Shown here one piece after another: positions 24,151 through 32,963 of a stretch of 64,000 nt of DNA. The translations under genes were made by a program, and so were the position numbers. The notes beneath the pieces were generated by a model that was given only the letters and a program-made list of their open reading frames with translations, made no database searches and was not told the DNA's origin. Numbering within the stretch: the stretch's first letter is position 1; every line of letters begins with the position of its first letter. The stretch covers positions 1 to 64,000 of the forward strand of contig CAIQDX010000095.1 in assembly GCA_903870685.1 (NCBI GenBank), written 5' to 3'. The DNA comes from an uncultured Chitinophagaceae bacterium. GTDB lineage: Bacteria > Bacteroidota > Bacteroidia > Chitinophagales > Chitinophagaceae.

Positions 24151-27003
24151 TTAATTCCCACCTCGGCGTCCGCCGCCACCACCACCACCAAATCCGCCGC
24201 CACCATCAAAGTGTCCGCCATCACCACCAAAACCACCCGGTGGTCTCATGCCTCTGAACATACCCGGCATTTTTTGTTGTTGTCCTGCAAAGTTGCGAAG
24301 ATTATAGGTAAAGGTTAACATGAAATATTGTTTCAACACATTTGTTCTACTATCAACAATTGTGTTTGATGTTACAGATCTCGAAACTGCAACATTTTGA
24401 TTAAATAAATCAAATACGGTTAAACGCAATTCACCTGCTTTATTTTTTAGAAATTGTTTTGCAATTGAAGGATTAACCAAAGGCACGCTGGCGTTATATC
24501 CTGCAGGACGATTACCAATATAAGTATAAGTAATATCCGATGCTAAAATCCAACCACTCTTAGTAAAAAATGTAAAATCTGTTGTTAGCGTATGAACAAA
24601 ATAATTGGAATTAAGTGTTGGATTTAATGAATTGTTTGCAATAACATAATTGGTACCTGCCGAAAAATTCATATCAAAATTATCTTTCAAATTGGTTGTC
24701 CATTTTACTGTTTCTCCCAATGTTGTATTCTTTGTAAAATTATGTTGTGGAGTAAGTAAAGTTGAATCTGTTGATACTAAAGTTTGACTTTGCGTATAAC
24801 CAATATTGGTTGAAAAACTTAGATTTGATTTTGGTTTCTTTAATGCAAAACCATAATTAAAATATCCATTTACACTATACGTTCCATTTAAATTAGTATA
24901 GGTTGTTGTTTTTGTTCCATTGACATGCTGAATGATAGAATTTTGTATATCGTTTGATGTAGCACTTGCATTCAATGTTGCAAACATAATATGCTGCGTA
25001 ACCGGATCGAAAGAAGTATATAAAATTCTTACCGAATTAATGAATTGGGGTTTAAGATCTGGATTACCCATGGAAGTATCTAATCCGCTAATCGTTTTTA
25101 ATGGTTGCAAATTTGTAACACTTGGTTGCCCTGTTCTGCCTGAATAAAATATTCTAAAATTCTCTGTCTTTTTAAAATTATAAGTAAAGTTTGCCGTAGG
25201 AGTAAGATTAATATAATTATGTGCAACAATAATATTTTTTACTGTATTCTCGCTTTTATAATCTGTGTACTGAACTCCCGTTCCAATATTAAAATTGTAT
25301 TTCGTTTGCTGCAACCTATAGCTAACTGATAATGTATTAGAACTTGCGTTGTATTTGTAACTGTTGCTGTATAAGCTATCAAACTTATCATAAAGACCTG
25401 TTACATTATTAAATTCGTAAGTATTATTTACAGAATGATTGGTGTTAGTATTATAACTATACCTGAATTCTAAGATTTGATTTTTTGCAATTGGTTCGGT
25501 ATAAGATACAGTTGGTGTAAAACTAAATGAGTGAAAAGAATCAACATAATATTGATTTAATATAGCACTGCTTGGATGTGCACCATAAAAAGAGTTTACA
25601 GCATAACTGTATCCATCACCATCATTTGCACTATTTGAAAAATTAAGATCTAAAGAAATCGTTCTAAATTTTTTCTTGAATTTATGTCTTAGTTGAATAT
25701 TTGATCCGTTTATATTATATCCACTATTATAACTACTTGAAGTATTTACAGAATTATTAATTTTCGATCCTGTTGTGCCTGCTGTAGAAGTTGATGAAGA
25801 TGAATTAGGCGTTGATGTTTGAAATGCAATATTTGGTCGTGCAACTAAAGAATTTGATGAATCGAAATTTTCTTCCAAATTGAAATTAACACGATGATTT
25901 GCTGTGTTAGAATTAGATGATGAAACACTGTTTTTAAATGTTGATGAATCTGTTGAAACTAAAGTTTGTGTTTGACTTTGTTGTTCTACATCACCTTTTA
26001 AATCATTGTAAAAATAACTGCCATATGCACTGCTATTCATTTTTCCCCAAGAAGTTTTCATATTCAACCCTGCCCCTAAAGTTGTAGTAATACCCGATCC
26101 GGTTGAACCACCACCACCTCCGCCGCCACGACCACCACCACCACCCGACATATCTTGTGGTGTGAAATTTTGTTTATTGATATTATTAGCTTGTCCGAGA
26201 GCAGATATTTGTGTGTTGCCATCAAACCTATGCAGATTAAAGCTTTCATCATAATTGCCATCAGTTCCCGCCGCGGCAACAGCTTTACCAAAATATCCTT
26301 TGCTTGTATTTTTCTTTGTGGTGATATTAATTGTTTTAACGCGATTACCATCATCGAATCCCGTGAACTTACTTTGATCGCTTAGATCATCAAACACTTG
26401 AATCTTATCAATTACATCAGGAGGTAAATTCTTTGTTGCCATTTTAGGATCATCACCAAAGAATCTTTTTCCATTTACTAAAACTCTTTGAACCGTTTCG
26501 CCTTGCGATTTAATTGCTCCGCTTTTATCTACATCCATACCCGGTATCTTTTTCAAAAGATCTTCTGCAACAGCATTTGGTTTTACTGTAAAATTTGAAG
26601 CACTGAATTCAACTGTATCTTTTTTAATTTGAACTGATGATTGTGTAACAACAACATCAGGTAATCTATCGGAAGTATAAGACAAATAAATATTACCCAA
26701 ATTAATTTCCTGATTTGCTTTTACAATTTTTATGTTTCTAAATTGATTTGAATAACTCTGAAAAGAAATGCGAACAATATAATTTCCTAAAGGAATATTT
26801 CTAACGTCAAAAGTTCCGTCTGCTTTTGCTAAACCAATCACAGATTTGGAAGAATCTTTTGCTTTTAAAATTTCAACAGATGCATCTTTAAGCGATTGCT
26901 TGCCGATACTATCAATTAATTTTCCTTTAAGTGTTCCAACAGCTTGAGCAGATAATAGTCCGCATAACAAACTTAAAACTATAGTAAGAATATTTTTTTT
27001 CAT
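24151..27003 (-). CDS. Outer-membrane β-barrel protein with glycine-rich tail
   Basis: This 950-residue protein belongs to the TonB-receptor-like outer-membrane barrels of Bacteroidota. A signal peptide (MKKNILTIVLSLLCGLLSAQ) precedes a carboxypeptidase-regulatory-like domain (about 22-105) and a plug-like segment with KKIPGMDVDKSGAIKSQGET. A long β-barrel of the OMP_b-brl_3 type then runs to about residue 905, rich in serine, asparagine and aromatic strand ends. A poly-glycine stretch in GRGGGGGGGSTGSG lies within the first third, and the C-terminus is a ~40-residue tail of G, F, R and D ending GGGGGGGRRGGN. A tail beyond the barrel is unusual. No SusD partner is adjacent, so it is not a typical sugar-uptake pair; ligand and function are unknown. 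Confidence 0.85.
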   Translation of the reverse strand: MKKNILTIVLSLLCGLLSAQAVGTLKGKLIDSIGKQSLKDASVEILKAKDSSKSVIGLAKADGTFDVRNIPLGNYIVRISFQSYSNQFRNIKIVKANQEINLGNIYLSYTSDRLPDVVVTQSSVQIKKDTVEFSASNFTVKPNAVAEDLLKKIPGMDVDKSGAIKSQGETVQRVLVNGKRFFGDDPKMATKNLPPDVIDKIQVFDDLSDQSKFTGFDDGNRVKTINITTKKNTSKGYFGKAVAAAGTDGNYDESFNLHRFDGNTQISALGQANNINKQNFTPQDMSGGGGGRGGGGGGGSTGSGITTTLGAGLNMKTSWGKMNSSAYGSYFYNDLKGDVEQQSQTQTLVSTDSSTFKNSVSSSNSNTANHRVNFNLEENFDSSNSLVARPNIAFQTSTPNSSSSTSTAGTTGSKINNSVNTSSSYNSGYNINGSNIQLRHKFKKKFRTISLDLNFSNSANDGDGYSYAVNSFYGAHPSSAILNQYYVDSFHSFSFTPTVSYTEPIAKNQILEFRYSYNTNTNHSVNNTYEFNNVTGLYDKFDSLYSNSYKYNASSNTLSVSYRLQQTKYNFNIGTGVQYTDYKSENTVKNIIVAHNYINLTPTANFTYNFKKTENFRIFYSGRTGQPSVTNLQPLKTISGLDTSMGNPDLKPQFINSVRILYTSFDPVTQHIMFATLNASATSNDIQNSIIQHVNGTKTTTYTNLNGTYSVNGYFNYGFALKKPKSNLSFSTNIGYTQSQTLVSTDSTLLTPQHNFTKNTTLGETVKWTTNLKDNFDMNFSAGTNYVIANNSLNPTLNSNYFVHTLTTDFTFFTKSGWILASDITYTYIGNRPAGYNASVPLVNPSIAKQFLKNKAGELRLTVFDLFNQNVAVSRSVTSNTIVDSRTNVLKQYFMLTFTYNLRNFAGQQQKMPGMFRGMRPPGGFGGDGGHFDGGGGFGGGGGGGRRGGN

Positions 27004-27304
27004 GATTTCGGTAGAATTATAATATCATCGGACTGCAAACTACACTAGTAATTAAAATATAATTTTAAAAAATCGGTGGGCGGTTTAGATGAATAGGCAT
27101 TAGGTCTTGTAATCGGTGTAAGTGAAAATTATTAGGGGGAATAACGATATAAAAAGGACAATTATTTTAAAAAGATGAATAAAGAACCTAGCGTACAATT
27201 GTTCGATTCTTTCCGTGAAAGAATCGAAGGCAACTACAGTTCAATTTGTATTCTCAAGTTTGGTTCAATAGTTTTATTTTTACCGCCCTACAAAAGAAAC
27301 TGAA
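27004..27304. promoter_or_regulatory. Intergenic region with a perfect hairpin ahead of mutL
   Basis: Between the divergent barrel gene and mutL. The arms TTCGATTCTTTC and GAAAGAATCGAA at 27202-27228 form a perfect 12-bp stem with a 3-nt loop. No T-run follows on the plus strand. The region probably contains both promoters; no exact Bacteroidota promoter consensus was seen. Confidence 0.55.
27175..27303 (+). CDS. Possible 42-residue leader ORF ahead of mutL
   Basis: An ATG at 27175 opens a frame of 42 codons (starting MNKEPSVQLFDSFRERIEGN) that ends with TGA one base before the TTG start codon of mutL. The perfect hairpin at 27202-27228 lies within it and dictates the LFDSFRERIEG string. It could be a translationally coupled leader peptide, or an accidental frame. 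No homology evidence is available from sequence alone. Confidence 0.3.
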   Translation: MNKEPSVQLFDSFRERIEGNYSSICILKFGSIVLFLPPYKRN

Positions 27305-29155
27305 TTGGCAGACATTATTCAATTATTACCTGATAACATTGCAAACCAGATTGCAGCCGGTGAAGTAATTCAGCGTCCGGCAAGTGCTGTAAAAGAGTTA
27401 TTGGAGAATGCGATTGATGCTGATGCCACAGAAATAAAATTAATTGTTACTGAAGCTGGAAAGAATTTAATTCAGGTGATTGATAACGGCAAAGGAATGA
27501 GCGAAACCGATGCCAGGATGGCGTTTGAGCGACATGCCACCAGCAAGATAAAAGTAATTGAAGATTTATTTAAGATAAAAACAATGGGCTTTCGCGGTGA
27601 AGCATTGGCAAGCATTGCAGCCGTTGCACAGGTAGAATTAAAAACGCGCAAAGCCGAAGATGAATTAGGAACTTTTATTGAAATCGAAAACAGCGAAGTA
27701 TTAAATCAGGAAGCTTGTGCATCGCCGCTGGGCAGCAGCATCAGCATGAAAAATTTATTTTTCAATGTTCCTGCACGAAGAAATTTTTTAAAAAGTAATG
27801 CTGCAGAAATGCGCCACATCATCGATGAATTTATTCGTGTGGCGATGGCATTTCCACAAGTATTTTTTTCTTTGACAAATAACGGACAAGAAGTTTTTCA
27901 TTTAGAAGCGGGTAATTTAAAACAACGCATCCTTCAAATTTTAGGCAATAATTATAATGCCAAGATGGTGAGCGTAAATGAAGAAACCGATTACATGAAT
28001 ATTTATGGTTTTGTTGGGAAACCTGAAACAGCAAAGAAGACAAGAGGCGATCAATATTTTTTTGTGAACAGCAGGTTTATTAAAAGTGCTTACCTCAATC
28101 ATGCAGTGAACAATGCATTTGACAGCATGATCGCGAAAGATAGTTTCCCGAGTTATGTTTTGTTTATTGATCTGGATCCATCGCAATTAGATATAAATGT
28201 TCATCCAACCAAACAGGAAATAAAATTTGAAGATGAAAAGATCGTGTATGCTTTTGTGCAAGCCGCGGTAAAACATGCGTTGGCACAGTTCAGCATTGCA
28301 CCATCATTGGATTTTACTTTGAATGCCGAGATACAAAGTTTAGATGCGGTAAGCAAACCATTCACTTCAGAAAATAAAGATGCAGCTTCATCTTCTAACT
28401 TATTTAAAACGTTCACGCAAAAAAATCAAGCGCATAAAATTGATGCGAATGAAAGAAGTGAATTAAGGCATTGGAAAAGTTTTTTTGAAAAGTCGGAAAG
28501 TCCGTTGTCCGAAAGTCCGAATGAAAGCAATTCATTTTCATCAAGATTAGAATTTGAAAAGCAAAATGTCAATACAACATTCAACATTCAGCATTCACAA
28601 TGCATTCAACTGCACAACACTTACATTATTGCTTCAACCAACAATGGATTTATTTTAGTGCATCAGCAATTAGCGCATGAAAGAATTTTATACGAACGTT
28701 ATAGTGTTGCATCGCATGGTAAACAGATGGCAACACAAAAAAATTTATTCCCTGTTACATTAGAATTAGCAACAGCCGATGCGGTTTTGTTACAAGATAT
28801 TTTGCCCGATCTTTTTGCAATCGGTTATCAGATAGAACCCTTTGGCAACAACACTTTCGTGATACAAGGCACACCGGCCGATGTGTTGCAGGGAAATGAA
28901 AAACATTCGATAGAATTATTGATAGAACAGTTTAAACATTTCAGCAGTGATATTAAATTTTCAAAAAGAGAAAAATTAATTCGTTGCATGAGCCGACAAC
29001 AAGCCATCAAAGCCGGACAAACATTAACACAAAAAGAAATGCAGAATTTGGTGGAAGAATTATTTCTATGCGACACGCCAAATATTACCGTAACAGGTTC
29101 TCCAACTTATTTAGAATTTAAAGAAGATTATTTAGATAAAATGTTTGGACGATGA
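27305..29155 (+). CDS. mutL: DNA mismatch repair protein MutL
   Basis: This 616-residue mismatch-repair protein has the GHL-ATPase motifs in order near the N-terminus: ELLENAIDADATEI, DNGKGM, AFERHATSKI and GFRGEALASI. The start is TTG at 27305, since MADIIQLLPDNIANQIAAGE is the usual MutL beginning and no ATG lies upstream in frame. The C-terminal dimerisation domain has the motif region VHQQLAHERILYER instead of DQHA(X)2E(X)4E. The later CPHGRP-type metal site is also absent (ITVTGSPTY). By sequence it may therefore lack nicking activity. Two repeat islands are coded in frame in the linker at 28491-28521 and 28577-28610. It is convergent with dacB, with 6 bp between the stops. Confidence 0.95.
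   Translation: MADIIQLLPDNIANQIAAGEVIQRPASAVKELLENAIDADATEIKLIVTEAGKNLIQVIDNGKGMSETDARMAFERHATSKIKVIEDLFKIKTMGFRGEALASIAAVAQVELKTRKAEDELGTFIEIENSEVLNQEACASPLGSSISMKNLFFNVPARRNFLKSNAAEMRHIIDEFIRVAMAFPQVFFSLTNNGQEVFHLEAGNLKQRILQILGNNYNAKMVSVNEETDYMNIYGFVGKPETAKKTRGDQYFFVNSRFIKSAYLNHAVNNAFDSMIAKDSFPSYVLFIDLDPSQLDINVHPTKQEIKFEDEKIVYAFVQAAVKHALAQFSIAPSLDFTLNAEIQSLDAVSKPFTSENKDAASSSNLFKTFTQKNQAHKIDANERSELRHWKSFFEKSESPLSESPNESNSFSSRLEFEKQNVNTTFNIQHSQCIQLHNTYIIASTNNGFILVHQQLAHERILYERYSVASHGKQMATQKNLFPVTLELATADAVLLQDILPDLFAIGYQIEPFGNNTFVIQGTPADVLQGNEKHSIELLIEQFKHFSSDIKFSKREKLIRCMSRQQAIKAGQTLTQKEMQNLVEELFLCDTPNITVTGSPTYLEFKEDYLDKMFGR
28491..28521 (+). repeat. In-frame GTCCGAAA-type repeat in mutL linker
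   Basis: The units GTCGGAAA, GTCCG, GTCCGAAA and GTCCGAA are tandem variants of one 8-bp unit and encode SESPLSESPN. They lie in the flexible linker between the ATPase and dimerisation domains. Confidence 0.6.
28577..28610 (+). repeat. In-frame ATTCAA-type repeat in mutL linker
   Basis: Repeated (A/G)CATTCA units encode FNIQHSQCIQL. The unit resembles the one in argH (15416-15449) and at the argF' end, and is read in the same frame type (ATT CAA giving IQ). Confidence 0.65.
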
Positions 29156-29161
29156 TCCGCA

Positions 29162-30562
29162 TTAATACTTCTCAATTATTTCTGTTAAAAATTTCTCAAA
29201 CGATCTTCTTATTGCTGATGCTGATGCCTGATGATTATTAACCATTACCGAAAAAATAAATGTTTTGTTTTTATTGGTGATGATGTAGCCGCTCAACGCA
29301 AGGTTATTACTTACTGTTCCTGTTTTTGCATAAATTTTTCCGACATAATTTTTATACAAACCTTTCAATGTTCCTTCATCGCCTGTTGGAAGTATGGTGG
29401 TTATTCTATTCCATGCAAATTCGTTTTTCATTTTCTCTAATAAGAAAACAAAATCTTGCGGAGAAATTAAATTGTAACGGCTTAATCCGCTGCCATCCAC
29501 CCATTTGGGTTTTTGAGGAAACTCTTTATAATCAGTTTTTAAAAGTGTATCAATAATTTTTGCATCGCTCATTAATCCTAATCTTTCATTGCTTACCATT
29601 AATAAAGTTTGTTCTGCAAAAAAATTATCGCTGCGATGCATGGTTATTTTTAAAAGAGAATCGGTTGGTTGAGAGTGAATGATTTTGGGAAGTTTATCGA
29701 ATGTATGCAATGCAACACCAATATTTATTCCTTTAATTGTATCCTTTAAAAATGAAATCATTAGCTTATTAGAAGTAATGAACGGAATTTCTTGAGATTT
29801 AAATTTTGTTTGTGATAATATTAAATTTAAAATATTATCATTTAGTGCTCTTTTGTATGAATATTTACCATCTCCATCACTTCCATCTAAATATTCTTTT
29901 GCAGCAAATTCAGTAGTTCTTATAGATGGAATTACTTCATCAGAATTCTTTGCTGCTTTTATTCTTATAACATTACCATAAATAGGGAATTCACTTCTCT
30001 CTGCCATATAATCACTGTTATAGTCATCCCATGCCCATCCAAAACCTAACCCTTTTTCCAAAAATTTAGAAGGAAACAAAGCAAATCCATTTTTTGAATT
30101 TTGTAAAAAATCATAAACGGGTTGATATTTAAAATCAGGATGCAGAAATGTTGGATCAGCATTTCCTTGAATTGCAATACTGCCAGTATTATTATCAACA
30201 TCATATCTCATTCCCACCAAACTATCTCCTAAATATTTCATAGCTGCATAACACATCAGCAGTTTAGTATTGCTTGCAGGAATAAAATATTTATCGCCTT
30301 GATAATTGTATAAATATTTTTTTTCAGCAGGATCATAAACACTGATGCCAACATGTGCAGATAAAAGATTGCTGTCCTTCAAAAGATATGTTGAAGCAAA
30401 TTGTTCAATATCATTCACAACATTATTCGAAACAACAACAGGTTTTTCTTTTTCAGTCGTTACCACATTTACAACTGGTTGTGCTGTTTTAATTAATTTT
30501 TTGTGTGCGGTACAAGCTGTAAATCCTAACAACAAAAAACAAATGGCAATATTGATTCTCAT
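29162..30562 (-). CDS. dacB: D-Ala-D-Ala carboxypeptidase/endopeptidase (PBP4, family S13)
   Basis: This 466-residue penicillin-binding protein of the S13 family is exported as a lipoprotein (lipobox LGFTAC at residue 17). The active-site S97-x-x-K100 is in IPASNTKLLMCYAAM. SGLSRYN holds the SxN motif, and AKTGTVSN is the KTG triad at the C-terminus. It cleaves the terminal D-alanine and cross-links of peptidoglycan during cell-wall remodelling. It is convergent with mutL and divergent from the M13 peptidase. Confidence 0.92.
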   Translation of the reverse strand: MRINIAICFLLLGFTACTAHKKLIKTAQPVVNVVTTEKEKPVVVSNNVVNDIEQFASTYLLKDSNLLSAHVGISVYDPAEKKYLYNYQGDKYFIPASNTKLLMCYAAMKYLGDSLVGMRYDVDNNTGSIAIQGNADPTFLHPDFKYQPVYDFLQNSKNGFALFPSKFLEKGLGFGWAWDDYNSDYMAERSEFPIYGNVIRIKAAKNSDEVIPSIRTTEFAAKEYLDGSDGDGKYSYKRALNDNILNLILSQTKFKSQEIPFITSNKLMISFLKDTIKGINIGVALHTFDKLPKIIHSQPTDSLLKITMHRSDNFFAEQTLLMVSNERLGLMSDAKIIDTLLKTDYKEFPQKPKWVDGSGLSRYNLISPQDFVFLLEKMKNEFAWNRITTILPTGDEGTLKGLYKNYVGKIYAKTGTVSNNLALSGYIITNKNKTFIFSVMVNNHQASASAIRRSFEKFLTEIIEKY

Positions 30563-30647
30563 AATTGATTGTTTATCCGTTCATCAAAGAAACTGATGTT
30601 GATTTTTAAATTTCTTACTTTTATTCATTAACACCAAAACACGAAAT

Positions 30648-32669
30648 ATGAAAATACAACTTTCAAAACTATTGCTGGTCGTTGCATTATTTTTTGCAAC
30701 AACAGCTTCAGCTCAAACAACTAAATACATCGATAAAGCCAACATGGATCTATCTGTAAAACCGGGCGATAATTTTTATCAATATGCCAACGGTGCTTGG
30801 ATAAAAAACAATCCTGTACCCGCTTCCAGAACACGTTGGGGAAGTTTTGATGAACTGCGTCAGGAAAGTTCCAAGCGTTTGCAAACATTATTAGATGATG
30901 CCACCAAAGCAACCAATCCCGATCGTAAAACAAAGATCATCGGCGACTTTTATAAAAGCGGAATGGATAGTTTAGCTATTGAAGCAAAAGGTTTTCAACC
31001 CATCAAAACCGATCTTGAAAAAATAAATAATATTTCAAGTGTTGCAGACATTATTCACGAAATAGTTTACATGCGTGTAAATGGTTTGGGCAGCCCATTG
31101 TTTGGAATGAATGTTAGCCCTGATAGAAAAAATGTGATGGTTTATATTCCTTCCATTGGTCAGGGCGGAACAAGTTTACCCGACAGAGATTATTATTTAA
31201 AAGATGATAACCGCAGCAAAAAAATTCGTGATGCATATAAATTGCATCTGCAAAAAATGTTTTCATTAGTTGGTCAAGATGCAACTACTGCTATTGCCAG
31301 TGCTGCATCGGTTTTAAAAATTGAAACTACTTTGGCTAATGCACAAATGAGTCGCATTGAAATGCGTGACCCAAATAAAACCTATCACAAATTTGCTGTG
31401 AACGATTTAAGTGCAACTACTTCAAACCTAAACTGGTCCTCGATTCTAAGCGAAGCAAAAATTAATGGTGCCGATAGTGTGTTGGCAGGTAATCCTGAAT
31501 TTTTGAAGAAAGTAAATGCCATGTTGAATGAAGTTCCATTGAATGATTGGAAAAATTATTTATGCTGGAATTTAATTAGAAGTGCTGCTCCTTATTTAAG
31601 TCATGATTTTGTTGATGCCGATTTTGAATTTAATAAAGTACAAACTGGACAAAAAGTTCCTACACCACGTTGGGAAAGAATGAGCAGTTTAATTGACAGA
31701 ATGTTGGGTGATCTGATCGGACAGATCTATGTAGAAAAATATTTCAAGCCCGAAGCAAAAGTATACATGGTTAATTTGGTGAATAACATGCAATCAACTT
31801 TTGCAGATCGTATCAAACGATTGGATTGGATGAGTGAAGCAACAAAACAAAAAGCAATAGAAAAATTAAATGCCATCGTTAAAAAAATTGCCTATCCCGA
31901 TAAATGGAGAACCTATGATGGTATAGAAATAAACGCAACTGATTTTTATAAAAACATACTCAGTTGCAGTGTTTGGTTTTATAATTTTAATGTAAATAAA
32001 ATGGGCAAACCTGTTGACAGAACTGAAATGGGAATGACACCACCAACCATCAATGCTTCTTATAATCCATCAAGCAACGATATAACTTTTCCTGCTGGAA
32101 TTTTACAATTTCCTTTCTTCGATTTTGGTGCTGATGATGCCGTAAATTATGGTGGCATCGCTGCAGTTATTGGTCATGAAATGACGCATGGTTTTGATGA
32201 TCAAGGTCGTCAATTTGATGCGGTTGGAAATTTAAAAGATTGGTGGACAAAAGAAGATGCCGATAAATTTGTTGCAAAAGCAGATGAAGTTGCAAAACAA
32301 TATGATGCTTTAACTGTACAAGATTCTATTCATGTAAAAGGTAAATTAACTTTAGGCGAAAACCTTGCAGACTTAGGCGGGCTAAGCATTGCATTCGAAG
32401 CATTTTCTAAAACCGAACAATTTAAAAAAGGAAAAAAGATCGATGGCTTCACACCTCAACAACGTTTCTTTTTAAGTTGGGCACAGGTTTGGAGAAACAA
32501 TGTTTTACCCGATGCTGAAGCACAATTAATTTTAACCGATCCGCATTCACCCGGCATTCATCGTGGCAATGCACCACTTACAAATATAGATGCATGGTAT
32601 AGTGCATTTAAAATTAAACCAACCGATAAAATGTATAAATCACCGGAAACAAGAACACATATCTGGTAA
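30648..32669 (+). CDS. M13 (neprilysin/PepO-like) metallopeptidase
   Basis: This 673-residue zinc endopeptidase has a signal peptide (LLLVVALFFATTASAQ), so it acts in the periplasm or outside. The zinc motif is HEMTH (H510-H514) in VIGHEMTHGFDDQGRQFD, and the third ligand is in LGENLADLGGLS. The substrate-positioning motif NASYNPSSNDITFPAGIL (equivalent to NAYY) and a C-terminal W are present. It probably degrades peptides under about 50 residues. A strong terminator follows 19 bp downstream. Confidence 0.93.
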   Translation: MKIQLSKLLLVVALFFATTASAQTTKYIDKANMDLSVKPGDNFYQYANGAWIKNNPVPASRTRWGSFDELRQESSKRLQTLLDDATKATNPDRKTKIIGDFYKSGMDSLAIEAKGFQPIKTDLEKINNISSVADIIHEIVYMRVNGLGSPLFGMNVSPDRKNVMVYIPSIGQGGTSLPDRDYYLKDDNRSKKIRDAYKLHLQKMFSLVGQDATTAIASAASVLKIETTLANAQMSRIEMRDPNKTYHKFAVNDLSATTSNLNWSSILSEAKINGADSVLAGNPEFLKKVNAMLNEVPLNDWKNYLCWNLIRSAAPYLSHDFVDADFEFNKVQTGQKVPTPRWERMSSLIDRMLGDLIGQIYVEKYFKPEAKVYMVNLVNNMQSTFADRIKRLDWMSEATKQKAIEKLNAIVKKIAYPDKWRTYDGIEINATDFYKNILSCSVWFYNFNVNKMGKPVDRTEMGMTPPTINASYNPSSNDITFPAGILQFPFFDFGADDAVNYGGIAAVIGHEMTHGFDDQGRQFDAVGNLKDWWTKEDADKFVAKADEVAKQYDALTVQDSIHVKGKLTLGENLADLGGLSIAFEAFSKTEQFKKGKKIDGFTPQQRFFLSWAQVWRNNVLPDAEAQLILTDPHSPGIHRGNAPLTNIDAWYSAFKIKPTDKMYKSPETRTHIW

Positions 32670-32688
32670 GCGAAAATTATTTTTCTAT

Positions 32689-32721
32689 AAAAAAGTTCAT
32701 ACAAATCGTATGAACTTTTTT
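32689..32721 (+). terminator. Terminator after the M13 peptidase gene
   Basis: A 14-bp perfect stem whose core is AGTTCATAC / GTATGAACT closes a 5-nt loop, flanked by A-run and T-run, which also fits bidirectional use. Confidence 0.9.
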
Positions 32722-32755
32722 TATGTAGCAAACTTTCGAAACAATATTCAACTTC

Positions 32756-32827
32756 GGTTGCGTCGCATACTTGTACAAGTTGTTCTTTGCTCAACAGATT
32801 TCAGAACGTTGAAGAGTGCGACGCAAC
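32756..32827. repeat. REP-like composite element (paired inverted arms)
   Basis: The left arm at 32756-32776 is the reversed TACAAG variant; the right arm at 32802-32827 is the TTGAAG variant. The flank CGATGCCATGAAA is shared with the composite at 18809-18889. It lies between the M13 peptidase and hemL. Confidence 0.8.
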
Positions 32828-32963
32828 AGGCGATGCCATGAAATGCTTCAGACAGTAATAAAAAAATAAATCAACTTCTTTAAAAAACATTGGCTTATTT
32901 AATGTGCATCTTCGTCTTACATTTGCTTCTTTAAAATTTATATTTCAACTTCATTTATACGAT

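Noticed and set aside
24160-24250. Dense repeat of short units near the end of the barrel gene, CRISPR-like at first sight
   Set aside because: It is glycine codons (reverse-strand CCACCG runs) of the glycine-rich tail, without spacers of constant length.
26155-26385. 76-codon ORF and similar ones opposite the barrel gene
   Set aside because: Shadows of a long coding frame.
30597-30625. Possible Bacteroidota promoter (TTG ... TACTTTTA) ahead of the M13 peptidase gene
   Set aside because: Spacing between the two boxes is about 14 bp, too short for the usual TTTG-N19-TAnnTTTG arrangement.
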